From Dryococelus australis (taxonomy: Eukaryota > Arthropoda > Insecta > Phasmatodea > Phasmatidae): DNA of 64,000 nucleotides. Position numbers and translations under genes: made by a program. Where the stretch lies: the NCBI GenBank assembly GCA_029891345.1, contig CM057009.1, positions 92,737,416 through 92,801,415 of the forward strand, written 5' to 3'. Below, piece after piece: positions 49,759 to 59,871 of this stretch (position 1 is its first letter; every line of letters begins with the position of its first letter). The notes below the pieces were generated by a model that saw only the letters and a program-made list of their open reading frames with translations, had not been told where the DNA came from and ran no database searches.

Positions 49759-50002
49759 TTATAGACTATAAATGGTAAAGTGAGCACTTATTAAGGCCCT
49801 CCCAATAGGCATTAATCACTATTAAATATATTTTATTGCAGCATGAGGCATTCACTCTTGAGTGTGTTGAATTGTGTACATTGTATTTATTAGCCACATG
49901 GCGAAGTTTATACTAAAAAGTGGCGAAAAGATAGCAGTTAGCTGAATGGGAAAATTTAGCATGGATTTGAAAAGTGCTCACTTTATCCTGAACAGCTTAT
50001 AA
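49759..50002. mobile_element. MITE family 1, complete copy (244 bp)
   Basis: The ends TTATAGACTATAAATGGTAA and, inverted, TTATAAGCTGTTCAGGATAA both continue with AGTGAGCAC. Length and ends match the 17.2-kb copy. It lies inside the 3.6-kb segment of the left arm. Confidence 0.88.
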
Positions 50003-51771
50003 CAGCACGATATCACATCTCTTCCCCTGACACCTCCTGAAAACTCACAGCAGCCAGCTCTTAAAAGTCCTTATCAGAAAAAGCTCACGGAACATTCGCA
50101 GACAACACGGGACCACACATAAACTTTTCAAGATAAGAATGACGGCAACTTTACTGAAGTAACGGCGAAGGAAAACATGCACAGCCGGCACACATGCGGA
50201 GGCTGATCTTAGCTTGTGGCAAGTTAAATAAACATGTCCAGGACAGTCTCTAGAATTGTATTCAGCTAACTTAAGAAGTATTCCCGGGAAGGCAATGAGA
50301 ACAACTTAATACCCTAAACTTAAAACAAAATAATTTTAAACCATTCGAAGAGAATAAATTATAACACTTGAACCCCTCACAAAAAGAAAAAGAAATAAAA
50401 AGAATTCGTTCCAATAATAAAAATTAAAGGCCTCTGTAAAATATAGATAAATTAAAAAATATTAAAAAGGCACTACCAAATTAAAATCCAAACGAAAACA
50501 TGACTACTATGTTGAGTTCAAAAAAGTCCTAAGTTCACAAACACTAAATCAAAAGCAAAACCATTTTCCAAAATTATAACTAAAACCCGAATTAAAAAAA
50601 CTAAATTACATAATCATTACCAAAAAACCACAAAAGAAGGACTCACATCCAAACAAAAAAAGAGGGACACAGCTAACTAAACAAAATAATTTAAAACCCT
50701 AAAAACCCAATGAAAAATAATAAAATAAACGCACACCATAACAAAAAATTAAGAGCTTCTCAGATAAGTTAAATGCTTTCGAACAAAAAAAGAAGAATAT
50801 ACCTAACTGAGAAGATTGAACTATATCAGGAACTGATCTTAACAAAAAGGGAGAAACTTAAAAAAAAAAAAATATATATATTGAAAATACCCAAAAAAAA
50901 AATTCGATATGATTTCACCTTTGTCACAATATTTTGATGTCATATCATAGTCACTGCTAAATAACAGAACAAACATCCATTTCCACATATTCTTCCAGAC
51001 AATATATTAAAACAACTAATATTCCAAAATATCTTACACTACCGACAATCTATTCCATTATATCATATTGGTTATACCAAACACTTCCCTACATACCATC
51101 CAGGACAACAAAGCAATTATATAAGCTTTCCTATGAAATAGTCCAGCGAATTTCTCTGATAAAACATTTCATCATGTAATAGCAAAACACACACACACAT
51201 ACAAATAATACCAACACTCATACAGTTTACCATAGTCAACAATCCAACCTTAACGAAATCACATTCCAATTGACCATATCACAAAACCAGCAATTCCAAA
51301 TGTTCCAGCAGAAAAACACATTATAACCATTCATTTGAAACGCCCTTACCATCAAACATTACCAGCAAAAACTAACATATCACACAGGCAATATATATTA
51401 ACCATAGGACCATCCATTACAAATACAATTACCAACACAGAATACGAACAGTTTAGTCAACCAGACACTACCCAACACTCATACTATCAGAACATTTTTA
51501 TCAACTACTCCTGGGAAATATATTAAAACTAAATCCTTGAGAACTATATCATACAAAACTCTTTCTTCTAGTAAATCGCACACCATTTCGATACCATAAT
51601 AGATGTTCAGAATTCAGTATTACTTCAAACATTCGCTCTATACTCGCCATCAGTTATTACTAAAAGATTTATAATAAAAACATGAGTGTTATACCTTTCA
51701 TATATTGCTAGGATAAAATGCATATTTGATAATAAAATGAATTAAAACAATAGTCTTTCATTCACTTCAAC

Positions 51772-51777
51772 TTTATT
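51772..51777 (-). terminator. Polyadenylation signal AATAAA for the zinc-finger gene
   Basis: Minus-strand GAGAAATAAAGTTG lies 79 bp past the stop codon. In the inverted copy the matching bases read AATAAC, so the signal is lost there. Confidence 0.6.
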
Positions 51778-51855
51778 TCTCACAATTATCAGAAATACAT
51801 CATATTATTTACATACACTTAAATATATTCTCCATTCAAGAAAAATATTAATGCT

Positions 51856-52449
51856 TTACTCTAATCTTATAGTACACATCTTGTTGTGAGCAGTCAAGGT
51901 AGCCCTATTCGCATACAAAACACAACAATTAACACATGGATACATCTTGTGTGAAGCGCTGAACACACAGTTACTATCTTCACGTTGTCTGACGCTAGAG
52001 CTATTCGCGAATGTCTTGCTGCAATATTTGCACTCGCTTCTCGATGAACCACGAACATTGCTTTTACACTTATTCTTATGCCCACACAGGTTATCACTGC
52101 GGGTAAACACATAATCACACTGCTCACATTGGAATGACTTGTATGCTGGACTGAACAAGTAATGACTGCTTTCATGTCGGCGTGCATTACAACTTTGGCT
52201 ATAAGTATTTCCATAATAACAACACTGATACCATAGTGGTTCTAGCGACTCTTGAGAAACCCTTGCTGTCGACGATGCTGACGGTGATACAAATGGTGAG
52301 TCTTTGGCCATTTTCATATTATAGTAGATTACACTATCACAGTAGTAACATTGATACCGTAGTGCCTGTAGTGACTCTTCAGAAACCCCTACTGTCGTCG
52401 ATGCTGTCGGTGTTACAGATGGTAAGTCTTCGACCATTGATGCCATCAT
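51856..52449 (-). CDS. C2HC/C2H2-type zinc-finger protein, 197 aa, single exon
   Basis: The open frame runs further upstream, but its first ATG is the ATG-ATG pair at 52,449 (MMASMVED), giving 197 residues. Two halves of a 42-residue tandem duplication fill the N-terminus (SVTPTAS...YQCYYC at about 11-37 and FVSPSAS...YQCCYYG at about 53-80). The C-terminus carries fingers: C108-C111-H124-C128, C140-C143-C161 lacking the usual His, and C172-C175-H188-C192. A degenerate one lies at about 76-96 with H92 and H96. The fingers are C2HC-like, not classic C2H2, and linkers are long, so nucleic-acid or protein binding is possible but unproven. No signal peptide or membrane segment is seen. A TATA box lies about 100 bp upstream and AATAAA 79 bp downstream, so transcription as a short intronless mRNA is plausible. 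A broken inverted copy lies at 53.7-54.15 kb. It could be a host gene, a transposon-encoded accessory gene or a retrocopy; I do not recognise the protein. Confidence 0.6.
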   Translation of the reverse strand: MMASMVEDLPSVTPTASTTVGVSEESLQALRYQCYYCDSVIYYNMKMAKDSPFVSPSASSTARVSQESLEPLWYQCCYYGNTYSQSCNARRHESSHYLFSPAYKSFQCEQCDYVFTRSDNLCGHKNKCKSNVRGSSRSECKYCSKTFANSSSVRQREDSNCVFSASHKMYPCVNCCVLYANRATLTAHNKMCTIRLE

Positions 52450-52546
52450 TAGCAGAGTACACAGTCGTAGTAGATGATTCCACTCGTGACGATCCACCTT
52501 ACGCCATGGTTGTTGGCGAAATTACATCCGTACTTATATGATGCAT

Positions 52547-52557
52547 GCTTTTATACT
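52547..52557 (-). promoter_or_regulatory. TATA box for the zinc-finger gene
   Basis: Minus strand AGTATAAAAGC, a strong TATA match, about 100 bp before the first ATG. The predicted start is near 52,520, leaving a 5' leader of about 70 nt. This region lies outside the duplicated arm, so the inverted copy lacks it. Confidence 0.55.
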
Positions 52558-52559
52558 GT

Positions 52560-53139
52560 TTTCACAACAGAACAATTTGTGTATGTTATCCATTTCCACT
52601 ATCTCACTATAGGTCTGCTGTGTATGAATATGTAAAAAGTACTATGCTTAATTCATTGTTACACAAATGATAATAAACCGATTCATTATCTAACCTGCGA
52701 ATTCATCCATTAACAACAATTCGTTATTACACGTATACATCTTTCCATGTTGGATATACTTTTTCTTTTTCTCTTGGAAGCCCATTTTATTTCATGTCGT
52801 GCATACGTCAGAAAGAATTCTTTAGGTAGGTATGCGAGTTCAGTAATTGTATCGAGTGGTGCAAATAATTTAAGCTTTCCATATGTCACATTAGCTGATA
52901 TCTGGCCGCCAGAACAACAAACCGTAATTCTTCACTATCCCTTCACAATGAGAGAAAGACGTTTTGGATTATTTGTAGTGAAGACACACACACTGCTTTT
53001 ATATGTCTAAAAATGATGTAGTTAATTCTCAAGTTACTCAAACTCAGTCAGAGCAAGAGAACTCTCACTCGAATGACAGACGAACTGCGAATGAGACCAT
53101 CTCGACTGTCTCAATCTATGCCTGAAAATTAATTGCATT
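52560..53139. other. Spacer between the inverted arms, first part
   Basis: Not shared between arms. An 87-aa frame (52,747-53,010) shows no motif. Nothing else recognised. Confidence 0.4.
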
Positions 53140-53226
53140 GCCCAGGATTCGAACCCACGCTACTCTTACAAGAAACTAGGGCTTAAATCCAATGCCTCAT
53201 GCTGCTCGACAACCTGACAAATTCAG
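53133..53226 (-). pseudogene. Decayed tRNA-Leu(UAA), tRNA pseudogene or SINE head
   Basis: The minus strand shows a D-arm like that of tRNA-Leu (GTCGAGCAGCATGAGGC), an anticodon loop TTTAAGC with anticodon TAA (+ strand 53,183-53,185), a variable-arm region, and a perfect B box, GGTTCGAATCC (+ strand 53,145-53,155). About 5 bases of the T-stem's 3' side seem deleted, the 5' TGTCAGG and 3' ends no longer pair, and the anticodon stem has a mismatch. It is therefore unlikely to make a working tRNA. Confidence 0.65.
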
Positions 53227-53718
53227 GAAAAAGTTTGTATAATGAAAACTCTTAACCTTATCCTTGAATGATGCCATAGGAGCTTAATATTACTTATCAT
53301 CTGTTCAAAATCTACAATTAAAAAAAAGAAACACAATTTTTTAGCAAAATTTTAAATTCGCAGAAAAAATATAAAAAAAACTTTCGCGCTATTTGGGAGC
53401 ATTCTGAAAAAAAAACCCAAAGACATGTTCACCCAGAATAAAACATGCTATATGTATAGTCCTATTTTATATAAAATTATGAATATTGCTATCTTATAGA
53501 TAATTATATATACATTCCTATATTGTAGATAATTATACATATTTATTCCTATCTTAAATATATTCCATTTCTTATATTGTTTTATATATATATATATATA
53601 TATACACCCCAATTTTATAGATAATTATATATTCCTATATTGTAAATAAACTCCCTTTTAGTATATATTTTACTATCTAATAGATATTTATATATTCCTA
53701 TATATTTTCTTCTCTAAC
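53227..53718. other. Spacer between the inverted arms, second part
   Basis: Very AT-rich, with ATAGATAATTATATATTCCT-like words repeated loosely at 53,490-53,710 and a short (AT)n. No gene. Confidence 0.5.
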
Positions 53719-54149
53719 ATCATCAGTATCGTCGACAGCAAGGGTTTCTTAAGAGTCGTTACAAGCTTTACGTTACACGATATCAATGTTGTTATTGTAG
53801 AAATACTTATATCCAAAGTTGTATGCTCACCAACATGCAAGTAGTCATTACTTGTTCAGTCCAGCATACAAGTCATTCCACTGTGATAAGTGAAATCATG
53901 TCGTTTACTCGCAGTGATAACTTGTATAGGCATAAGAATAAGTGTAAGGACAATGTTCGTCGTTCATCGAGAAGCGAGTGCAAATATTGCAGCAAGACAT
54001 TCGCGACTAGCACTGGCGTTAGAAAAGATGAAGCTAGTAACTGTGTGTTCAGCACTTCATACAATATATATCCATGTGTTAATTATTGTGTTGTGTATGC
54101 GAATACGATTACCTTGACTGCTCACAACATGATGTGTACTTATAATTAG
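53719..54149 (+). pseudogene. Inverted, decayed copy of the zinc-finger gene
   Basis: Nucleotide similarity to the minus-strand gene starts at GTCGACAGCAAGGGTTTCT and runs through the stop codon. The promoter and first third of the coding region are absent. The first full finger is interrupted by a stop (TGA within the former CEQCDYVF region), and a frame change then restores FTRSDNLYRHKNKC, SECKYCSKTF and YPCVNYCVVY. Several finger cysteines are changed. The polyadenylation signal has become AATAAC. An antisense transcript running through both arms could pair with the intact gene's mRNA. Confidence 0.85.
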
Positions 54150-55560
54150 AGTAAAGCATAAATATTTTTGTTGTATGGAGAACATGTTCGAGTGTATGTA
54201 AATAATACTATGTATTTCTGATAAATGTGTGAAATAACGTTAAAGTGTTGGAAGATATTGTTTTAATTCATTTTATCATCAAATATACATTTATTATAGC
54301 ACTATTTATTAGTATAACACTCGCGTTTTTACTATAAATGTTTTAGTATTAACTGATGGCGAGTATGGAGCGAATGTTTGAAGTAGTACTGAGTTCTGAA
54401 CATCTACGATGATATCGAAATGGTGTAACATATACTAGAAGAAAGACTTTTGTATGATATAGTTCTCAATGATTTAGTTTTAATAACTTTCACAGGACTG
54501 TTTGATAGGAATGTTCTGATAGTACGAGTATTTTGTAGCATCCGGTTGACTAAACTGTTCATATTGTAAGATGGTAATGGTATTTTTAATACATGGTTCA
54601 ATGGTTAATATATCTTGTCTATATGGTATGTTAGTTTTGCTGGTAATGTTTGATGGTAAGGGTGTTTCTAATGGACGAATATACTGTGGTTTTTCTGCAG
54701 GAACATTTGGAATTTCTGGTTTGGTAATATGGTCTATTGGAATGAGATGTCGTTAAGGTTGGATCGTTGACTATGGTAAACTAAATGAGTGTTGGTATTA
54801 TTTGTATGTGTGTGTGTGTTTTGCTATTACATGATGAAATGTTTTATCAGAGAAATTCGCTGGACTATTTCATAGGAATGCTTATATAATTGCTTTGTTG
54901 TCATGGATGGTACGAAAGGAATTGTTAGGTATAACCGATATGATGCAATGGAATTGATTGTAGGTAGTGTCGAGATATTTTAGAATATTGAAAGTTTGAG
55001 TATTTTGTCTGGAACATTATGTAGCAATGGATGTTTGGTATTTTATTTAGCAGCGACATTGTAACGATATGAAAATATTACTAGCTATTGTAAACAAATG
55101 TCGATAGGTATATGGAGGTTTAAGATTTATAGTTGTTTGATGTGACATAAAATTATGATTGGGTATTGGGGGAAAGTTGGTCGACATATTTCAATTGATA
55201 ATAATATTGTGTTGTGGATGAGGTCTCCGTTTCTGTAAATGAAGCATTAACATATCGGGATGTGTAAAAAAATTATTATATATGTCTGAAAAATAAATAA
55301 ATGCATTAAACAATAATAATATATAATGGATTTTAAAATGAAGTTTTTAAGTGATTGGTGTGTAGGATATGAGATGGCTCTAACATAACTACTTCTAATA
55401 GCGAACGCTCTCTAGTAAATAGAATATACTGGTATGGTGGTAACATGTTTGCGAGGAGAGATTAAAATGTTTGTCTATAGCAGATATGAAATTGAATACT
55501 TTGTGATGGGTAGATTGTCACATTATGATGAGATACTGTAGGAATATTTGTTTTGCAGTG
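53719..55560. repeat. Right arm of large inverted duplication (1.84 kb)
   Basis: Inverse of 52,288-50,928 followed directly by 47,290-46,832; only the 3.6-kb segment is missing. The outer limit near 55,560 rests on GGAATATTTGTTTTGCAG against the inverse of GGAATATCTTGTTTCTG near 46,835. The arm is G/T-rich where its partner is C/A-rich, as expected for an inversion. Confidence 0.9.
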
Positions 55561-57850
55561 AGAAAAACACCTAGGTGGCCAGCGTCCGTCTACCCGCCTA
55601 GGAGTGGGGTGTGGATGGTTGCTGCTGCTTAAATTAAGGAGCAAATTATGTTGCTTGCCCGGGACTGGGCACCTGGTTTCGCACCAGTGCGAAAATAATA
55701 TTTGTAAAGGCAGCACTGGCGTCGAAAAGAGGGCGCTGGTTCCAAATAGAGGGCGCACCGATCGAAAAGATGGCGCTGGAGTGCAGGCCTCTCGGGGAAG
55801 GAATGACGAGGAGTAGGGATTTTGTGCGTATAAATTTGCATGAGTGAACTGCTTCTGAGAGATCGTCCCCAGCTGGTGTGCTGGTAGTAGCTCAAGGGTG
55901 ATATGGTTCCGCCCGAGAGAAAGAATTTCGAGAGCTTCTGCACTGCAAGAAGTTAAGTATGACTGCTAGTGGGACTTTGAACATATTAGCTACCGCCGCC
56001 GAACTTAGAAAAAATCAAGGTGTAAAGGTGTGGGACTTAACCGCTAAGTGTGAATAATCGAGATTTAGAAAAAAGGTCATCGTGAATGGAAAAGCAGGAC
56101 TTAGTTTTTGGCAGAGGTGGAATTGAACTTATTCGAGTTTTCTGTCCATGTGGGACTATGAATATTTTTTCTGTCCTCGATTTGAACTTAGTCTCTGGTG
56201 AAGCGCGCTTGGGTACTTTTCCTGAAAGTGTGTCGCGTATGAAACTTGGCCTTAGGAATTTGGCTCTCATAGTTACAGCTGAGAATAAATGGAGTTAGGC
56301 AGTGTTGACCGACAGTGTAAACTTAGCTGGAGCAAGCGATTGCAGGTTGAAGAAAAATGTTTTGATAGCAGTGCGGCCGCAGTTTTCATATCTCAGAGAC
56401 AGGATGAGATGCCACGGTGTTCATATTCTCGGGGTATTTTAGCTAGATTCGGACTTAGTAAATGTGGAGCTGGAAGACTTTTGGAAGAAATGATAAGGAA
56501 GTTTTTGTGTGAATGTTGCTTTCCCCGGAAGATTGAAGATGGAATCTTGAGGTCGTGTTTATTTTGATAAATGTTGATGGAACAGTGACAAATTAAGGTT
56601 AAAGTAGTGGGAGTGCGGGGGTCCTGCGACTCATCCGAGAGGGGAAACGTGTGCTTTGGTGTGTAAAAGTGCAAACTGGGACTTTCTACGGCGGTGAGGA
56701 AGATGGCGTTAAATGGGATTTTGCTAAATTTTCGCTATTTTCTGGGAACATTGGTGTGGCATGTGTGATGCGTTGGTGTTTGGAGATAGAATGTATGAGT
56801 GGAGGAAAGGACGCACTCCAGTGGTAGGGAGAATATCCCTTGTTTGCTCCTCCATCATATTGGAGTGTTTGGTGTCGATTGGAGTTAAGGGGGAACTGCC
56901 TTTACCTTGGTATCGGCCGGGAGAATATACCCAGGCTTGCTTGTCTGTAAGTGGAGAGTGTATGGAGGTATTGAGGGTAGCCTTGATTGGTGGGGAGAAT
57001 ATCCCCAGCCCTGAATGACCTGGATGGTGTTGTGCTGGATGTTGATGTGCGATGGCGGCTTGAGTGAATGCAATGGGTTTTCCCAAGTGTTTTCGTGGGT
57101 GTTGAGGGAAAGTTTCCAAAGAAGCTAAAAATCGAAAGATACCAACACCCCAGCAGGCATTTCCCAGGTTTTAAGGGGCTTTGGTATATTTGTAGGCAGA
57201 ATTATATTCTATACATAATTGTGATCTCCCTGTAAGGTGAAAAGGAGGAAAAGTGCGTACTTTTAGAATGTATTACTTTTAAAGGGAATGTCTCCTGTTT
57301 TGTATAGATTTTTAAAGTTTTCTATCAAGGAAAATGTGGGGAATAAGAATGCCGAAAAAAATTAATGTTTCGATAAAGGCAAAAACTTGAGACAAGAATT
57401 AAAAACAGGTGGTGTGAGTAATAAAAACTTGTCGCAATTTGCACGGTAGGGTGAAATAATGATATCCCAAATAAAGGGGGGTTTGGAAAGGCAAATATTT
57501 TATAGCTGTGTGGTGTTACAGATAAAATTTTATTAGCTGTGCGGTGTTAAAAGTGTTTTAAAGTAAAGTATTTGTGTTTTTGGAGAAAGTTCGAAGCTTT
57601 ATAATAATGAACTCTGGAGTCTTAAGTAAAGACAGTTATTCTGAAATGTTCAGTTTTGGTCCAAGTAGTAGTAGAGACTCTTCCCGATTATTCTGGATAA
57701 GGTTAACTGCTCTCAGATTAACAAAACATACATGCTCTGCTGAATTGTTTGTGATGTTGATGTTCAAGGAACCCTTCCTTATCCCGAGTCCTTTTATGAA
57801 ATGTAGAAAGGAGGGTTGAGTGTGAGATTGTGCACCAGGAGCTGAGGGAA
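55561..57850. other. Unannotated segment between right arm and G/T-rich satellite
   Basis: It is less biased than its flanks and moderately GC-rich at 55,570-56,000 and 56,600-57,100. The palindrome CACCTAGGTG lies near 55,569. TTTTATAGCTGTGTGGTGTT and TTTTATTAGCTGTGCGGTGT near 57,500-57,550 form a small diverged tandem pair. Open frames reach 131 aa on the C/A-rich complement but look compositional. Confidence 0.45.
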
Positions 57851-58539
57851 ATGGAGCACGAATAATCTACACAACTCTGCTAATTATTGATATGGTAGTG
57901 CAACTTACCTTGTTCAAATTGGGAAATGTGGAGTATTTATTTAGATCAGTAAACTTTTGTTTTGGTGAAATTTAGATTGGAATATGTACTTGTAATGGCT
58001 TCAGGTACTCGTACAGCATGGGTTCAGCGGCTCACAAATGAGAGTTTGCAGGTGGTATGATATGTTGGTATGCTGGGTTGTATGGATTTCGACATTGCAT
58101 GGCTGAGGCAAGCTAATGTCATGGTGAAAGTTATTATATTACTGTTTTAGTACTCAGTACCATTATGTTATCAATATGGTTGTTAAGTATGCTGGAGGTA
58201 TTTTACCTGGTAGATTTTGTAAGAGCATATATTGGTATGGTTGGCAGGCATAAGTAAGTGGATTTGTTGGTTAATAGAGTGATTTATATTTTTGTATTGT
58301 ATGCTGGAGGGTTGTCACCTAGTATGTTATGGTTGGTGGGGTTAATGGATGGTTGGGGGGGGGGGTTGAAATGAGTAGTAATTATGCTGCATTGTATAAC
58401 TATAATGTGATCTGTGTGACATGACTGAAGTATGCTGGGGTTATGGTTGGTATAGTATCCAGTACTCTTAGTCTGCAGGGTTACTCTCTCAAGTGTGGTA
58501 GTTAGCCTTTATTGGCATGGATGTTTGATAGAGTGATTT

Positions 58540-59690
58540 ATATTAATGTCTGTTATGATATTTGGCTGGTGTCTTATAGTAATGACACACTTATAGTTAC
58601 GATTTTTGGTACTTTATTTGGTGTGGGCTGAGGTATGTTTGAATTCTAGAATGAACAGTGAGCATATTTAGTCTGGTTATGGTTGGTATAATTAGGTGGT
58701 TTATTTGATGGTTGGTTTGCTATTTGACTGGGGTCTGATGGTAATGATGCTATGACATATATGCTGGAGTTACGATTTTTGGTATATTTTATTGTGTGTG
58801 GGCTGAAGTATACGTGGATTATAGTGGGCAGTATGAGTGGTGAGTATATTTAGTTTGGTGATGGTTGGGATAATCAGGCGGTTTATTTGATGGGTGGTAT
58901 TGTTACGGTTGCCTTATCAGCTACCGCAGAAAGTATGATCTGGGGGTTTAGTAGCTAGACACAAAATAAGATTATGAATACACTACCACTGGTAACACTC
59001 TTTTATTGTGACTCTAATATACAATACCATTTATGTTAATACAATTCAATGAATGCTATAATCTGCAAGTATTGCTAACTTTACTCTGATCTAGTAGACC
59101 CAGATAGCAATTAGATAGTTAATTTAATTAACAATATAGTATTCTTCTTGGCATATCAATGTTCGCTAATGTCGCGGCTAGCGCCTAAGGAGGGTTTATG
59201 CTCACCACTGAAATAATTTGAAGTGTCTCGCTTAGCGGTCGACAGGGCTCCTGCCAAACAATGCTGACCTCTGACAGCATCTCACTGTTATGAAGTCTTG
59301 GTTGCAGTTTGAGGGGGGTGGTGTCAGCACGTACTCGGCACACGCTTATATACTCCCGCTTAGCCACTGACCTCCTTCTTCCTGCCACATCTGGTTTACC
59401 CAGTTTTCCAAACACCGCTTGCCACTCCTGGGTTGCCCACTCCGGCTCTCAAACCTGCCTGGAATGCCTTCGCTGCACAGGCTGCATCTGCAGAAGTATG
59501 ATATTTGACTGGGGTCTGATGGTAATGACGCTATGACATACATGTTGGAGTTACGATTTTTTGTATATTTTAGTGGGTGTCGGCTGAGGTATATTTGAAT
59601 TATAGTGGACTGTATGAGTGGTAAGTATATTTATTCTCATGACTGTTGTTAGAGCAGAGGGTATGGGTGGTAGGAACATTATGGTAATGC
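58540..59690. repeat. Tandem satellite, unit about 173-182 bp, three recognisable units
   Basis: AGTTACGATTTTT occurs at 58,595, 58,768 and 59,549. After subtracting the inserted 595 bp and its 4-bp duplication, the last spacing is 182 bp. GACTGGGGTCTGATGGTAAT and GGGCTGARGTAT recur in register. Confidence 0.8.
58901..59495 (-). mobile_element. Probable solo LTR (595 bp) inserted in the satellite
   Basis: The block differs sharply from the satellite, which continues on both sides. GTAT stands at 58,897-58,900 and again at 59,496-59,499. Read on the minus strand it has GAGTATATAAGCG (TATA box, + strand 59,343-59,355), then AATAAA (+ strand 59,002-59,007), and ends ...CCGTAACA. That is the order of U3, R and U5 in an LTR. 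The other end, TTCTGCAG, is not the canonical TG, so the exact terminus is uncertain. No internal retrotransposon sequence is present. Confidence 0.7.
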
Positions 59691-59715
59691 TTGTGTTGGC
59701 TGAATGGCAGAGGTT

Positions 59716-59871
59716 TTAGGGGCCAGCACCACACTGAGCACTGCAAGCACCGCAGTTAACACCAAAGGCACAGCATTTATCACTACAGTTAGCACCAAGG
59801 GCACGGCAGTTAGCACCACAGGCACTGCAGTTAGCACTGCAGGCACCACATAGCCCCAAATTTAATGCCAT
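59716..59871 (-). CDS. Hypothetical cysteine-rich 51-aa peptide from a minisatellite
   Basis: An ATG at 59,871 opens 51 codons to a TAA at 59,716. The peptide starts MALNLGLCGACSANC and has 11 cysteines (C8, C11, C15, C18, C22, C29, C33, C34, C40, C43, C47) in a loose heptad rhythm with Gly-Ala-Asn between them. No signal peptide is visible. Cys-rich repetitive peptides of this size can bind metal or be structural (metallothionein-like or chorion-like), but nothing shows that it is expressed. The opposite strand is also open (59,704-59,853, 49 codons, Ser/Thr/Gly/Ala heptads), which suggests that the 21-bp period, not selection, keeps the frames open. Confidence 0.2.
   Translation of the reverse strand: MALNLGLCGACSANCSACGANCRALGANCSDKCCAFGVNCGACSAQCGAGP
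59737..59853. repeat. 21-bp minisatellite (GTTAGCACCANRGGCACNGCA)
   Basis: Four units of exactly 21 bp, one preceded by a 12-bp partial, lie at about 59,755-59,850, with related GCACTGCAAGCACC words before them. Because 21 is a multiple of three, reading frames stay open through the array. Confidence 0.85.

Larger units (their letters stand above)
47291..50927. other. 3.6-kb segment present only in the left arm, flanked by AATATT
   Basis: AATATT stands at 47,285-47,290 and 50,928-50,933, whereas the right arm has it once at the matching place (near 55,070-55,090). An insertion with a 6-bp target duplication fits; a deletion through microhomology in the other arm also fits. No terminal repeats or transposase were recognised. 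It holds the C-run tandem repeat (47.7-48.3 kb) and a complete MITE (49.8 kb). The rest (48.3-49.75 and 50.0-50.93 kb) is A-rich and unannotated. Confidence 0.7.
46832..52288. repeat. Left arm of large inverted duplication (1.8 kb, split by a 3.6-kb segment)
   Basis: Segments 46,832-47,290 and 50,928-52,288 (together about 1.82 kb) are the inverse of 53,719-55,560 (about 1.84 kb). Marker pairs: GAGACCTCAYCCACA near 47,140 with its inverse near 55,220; the (AC)n plus CAAATAATACCAACACTCAT near 51,190-51,220 with its inverse near 54,800; CATACTCGCCATCAGTTA-like words near 51,640 and 54,360; and the zinc-finger coding region. The arms are clearly diverged but co-linear. Confidence 0.9.

Noticed and set aside
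53133-53226. A functional tRNA-Leu gene
   Set aside because: The acceptor and T-stem do not pair and bases are missing.
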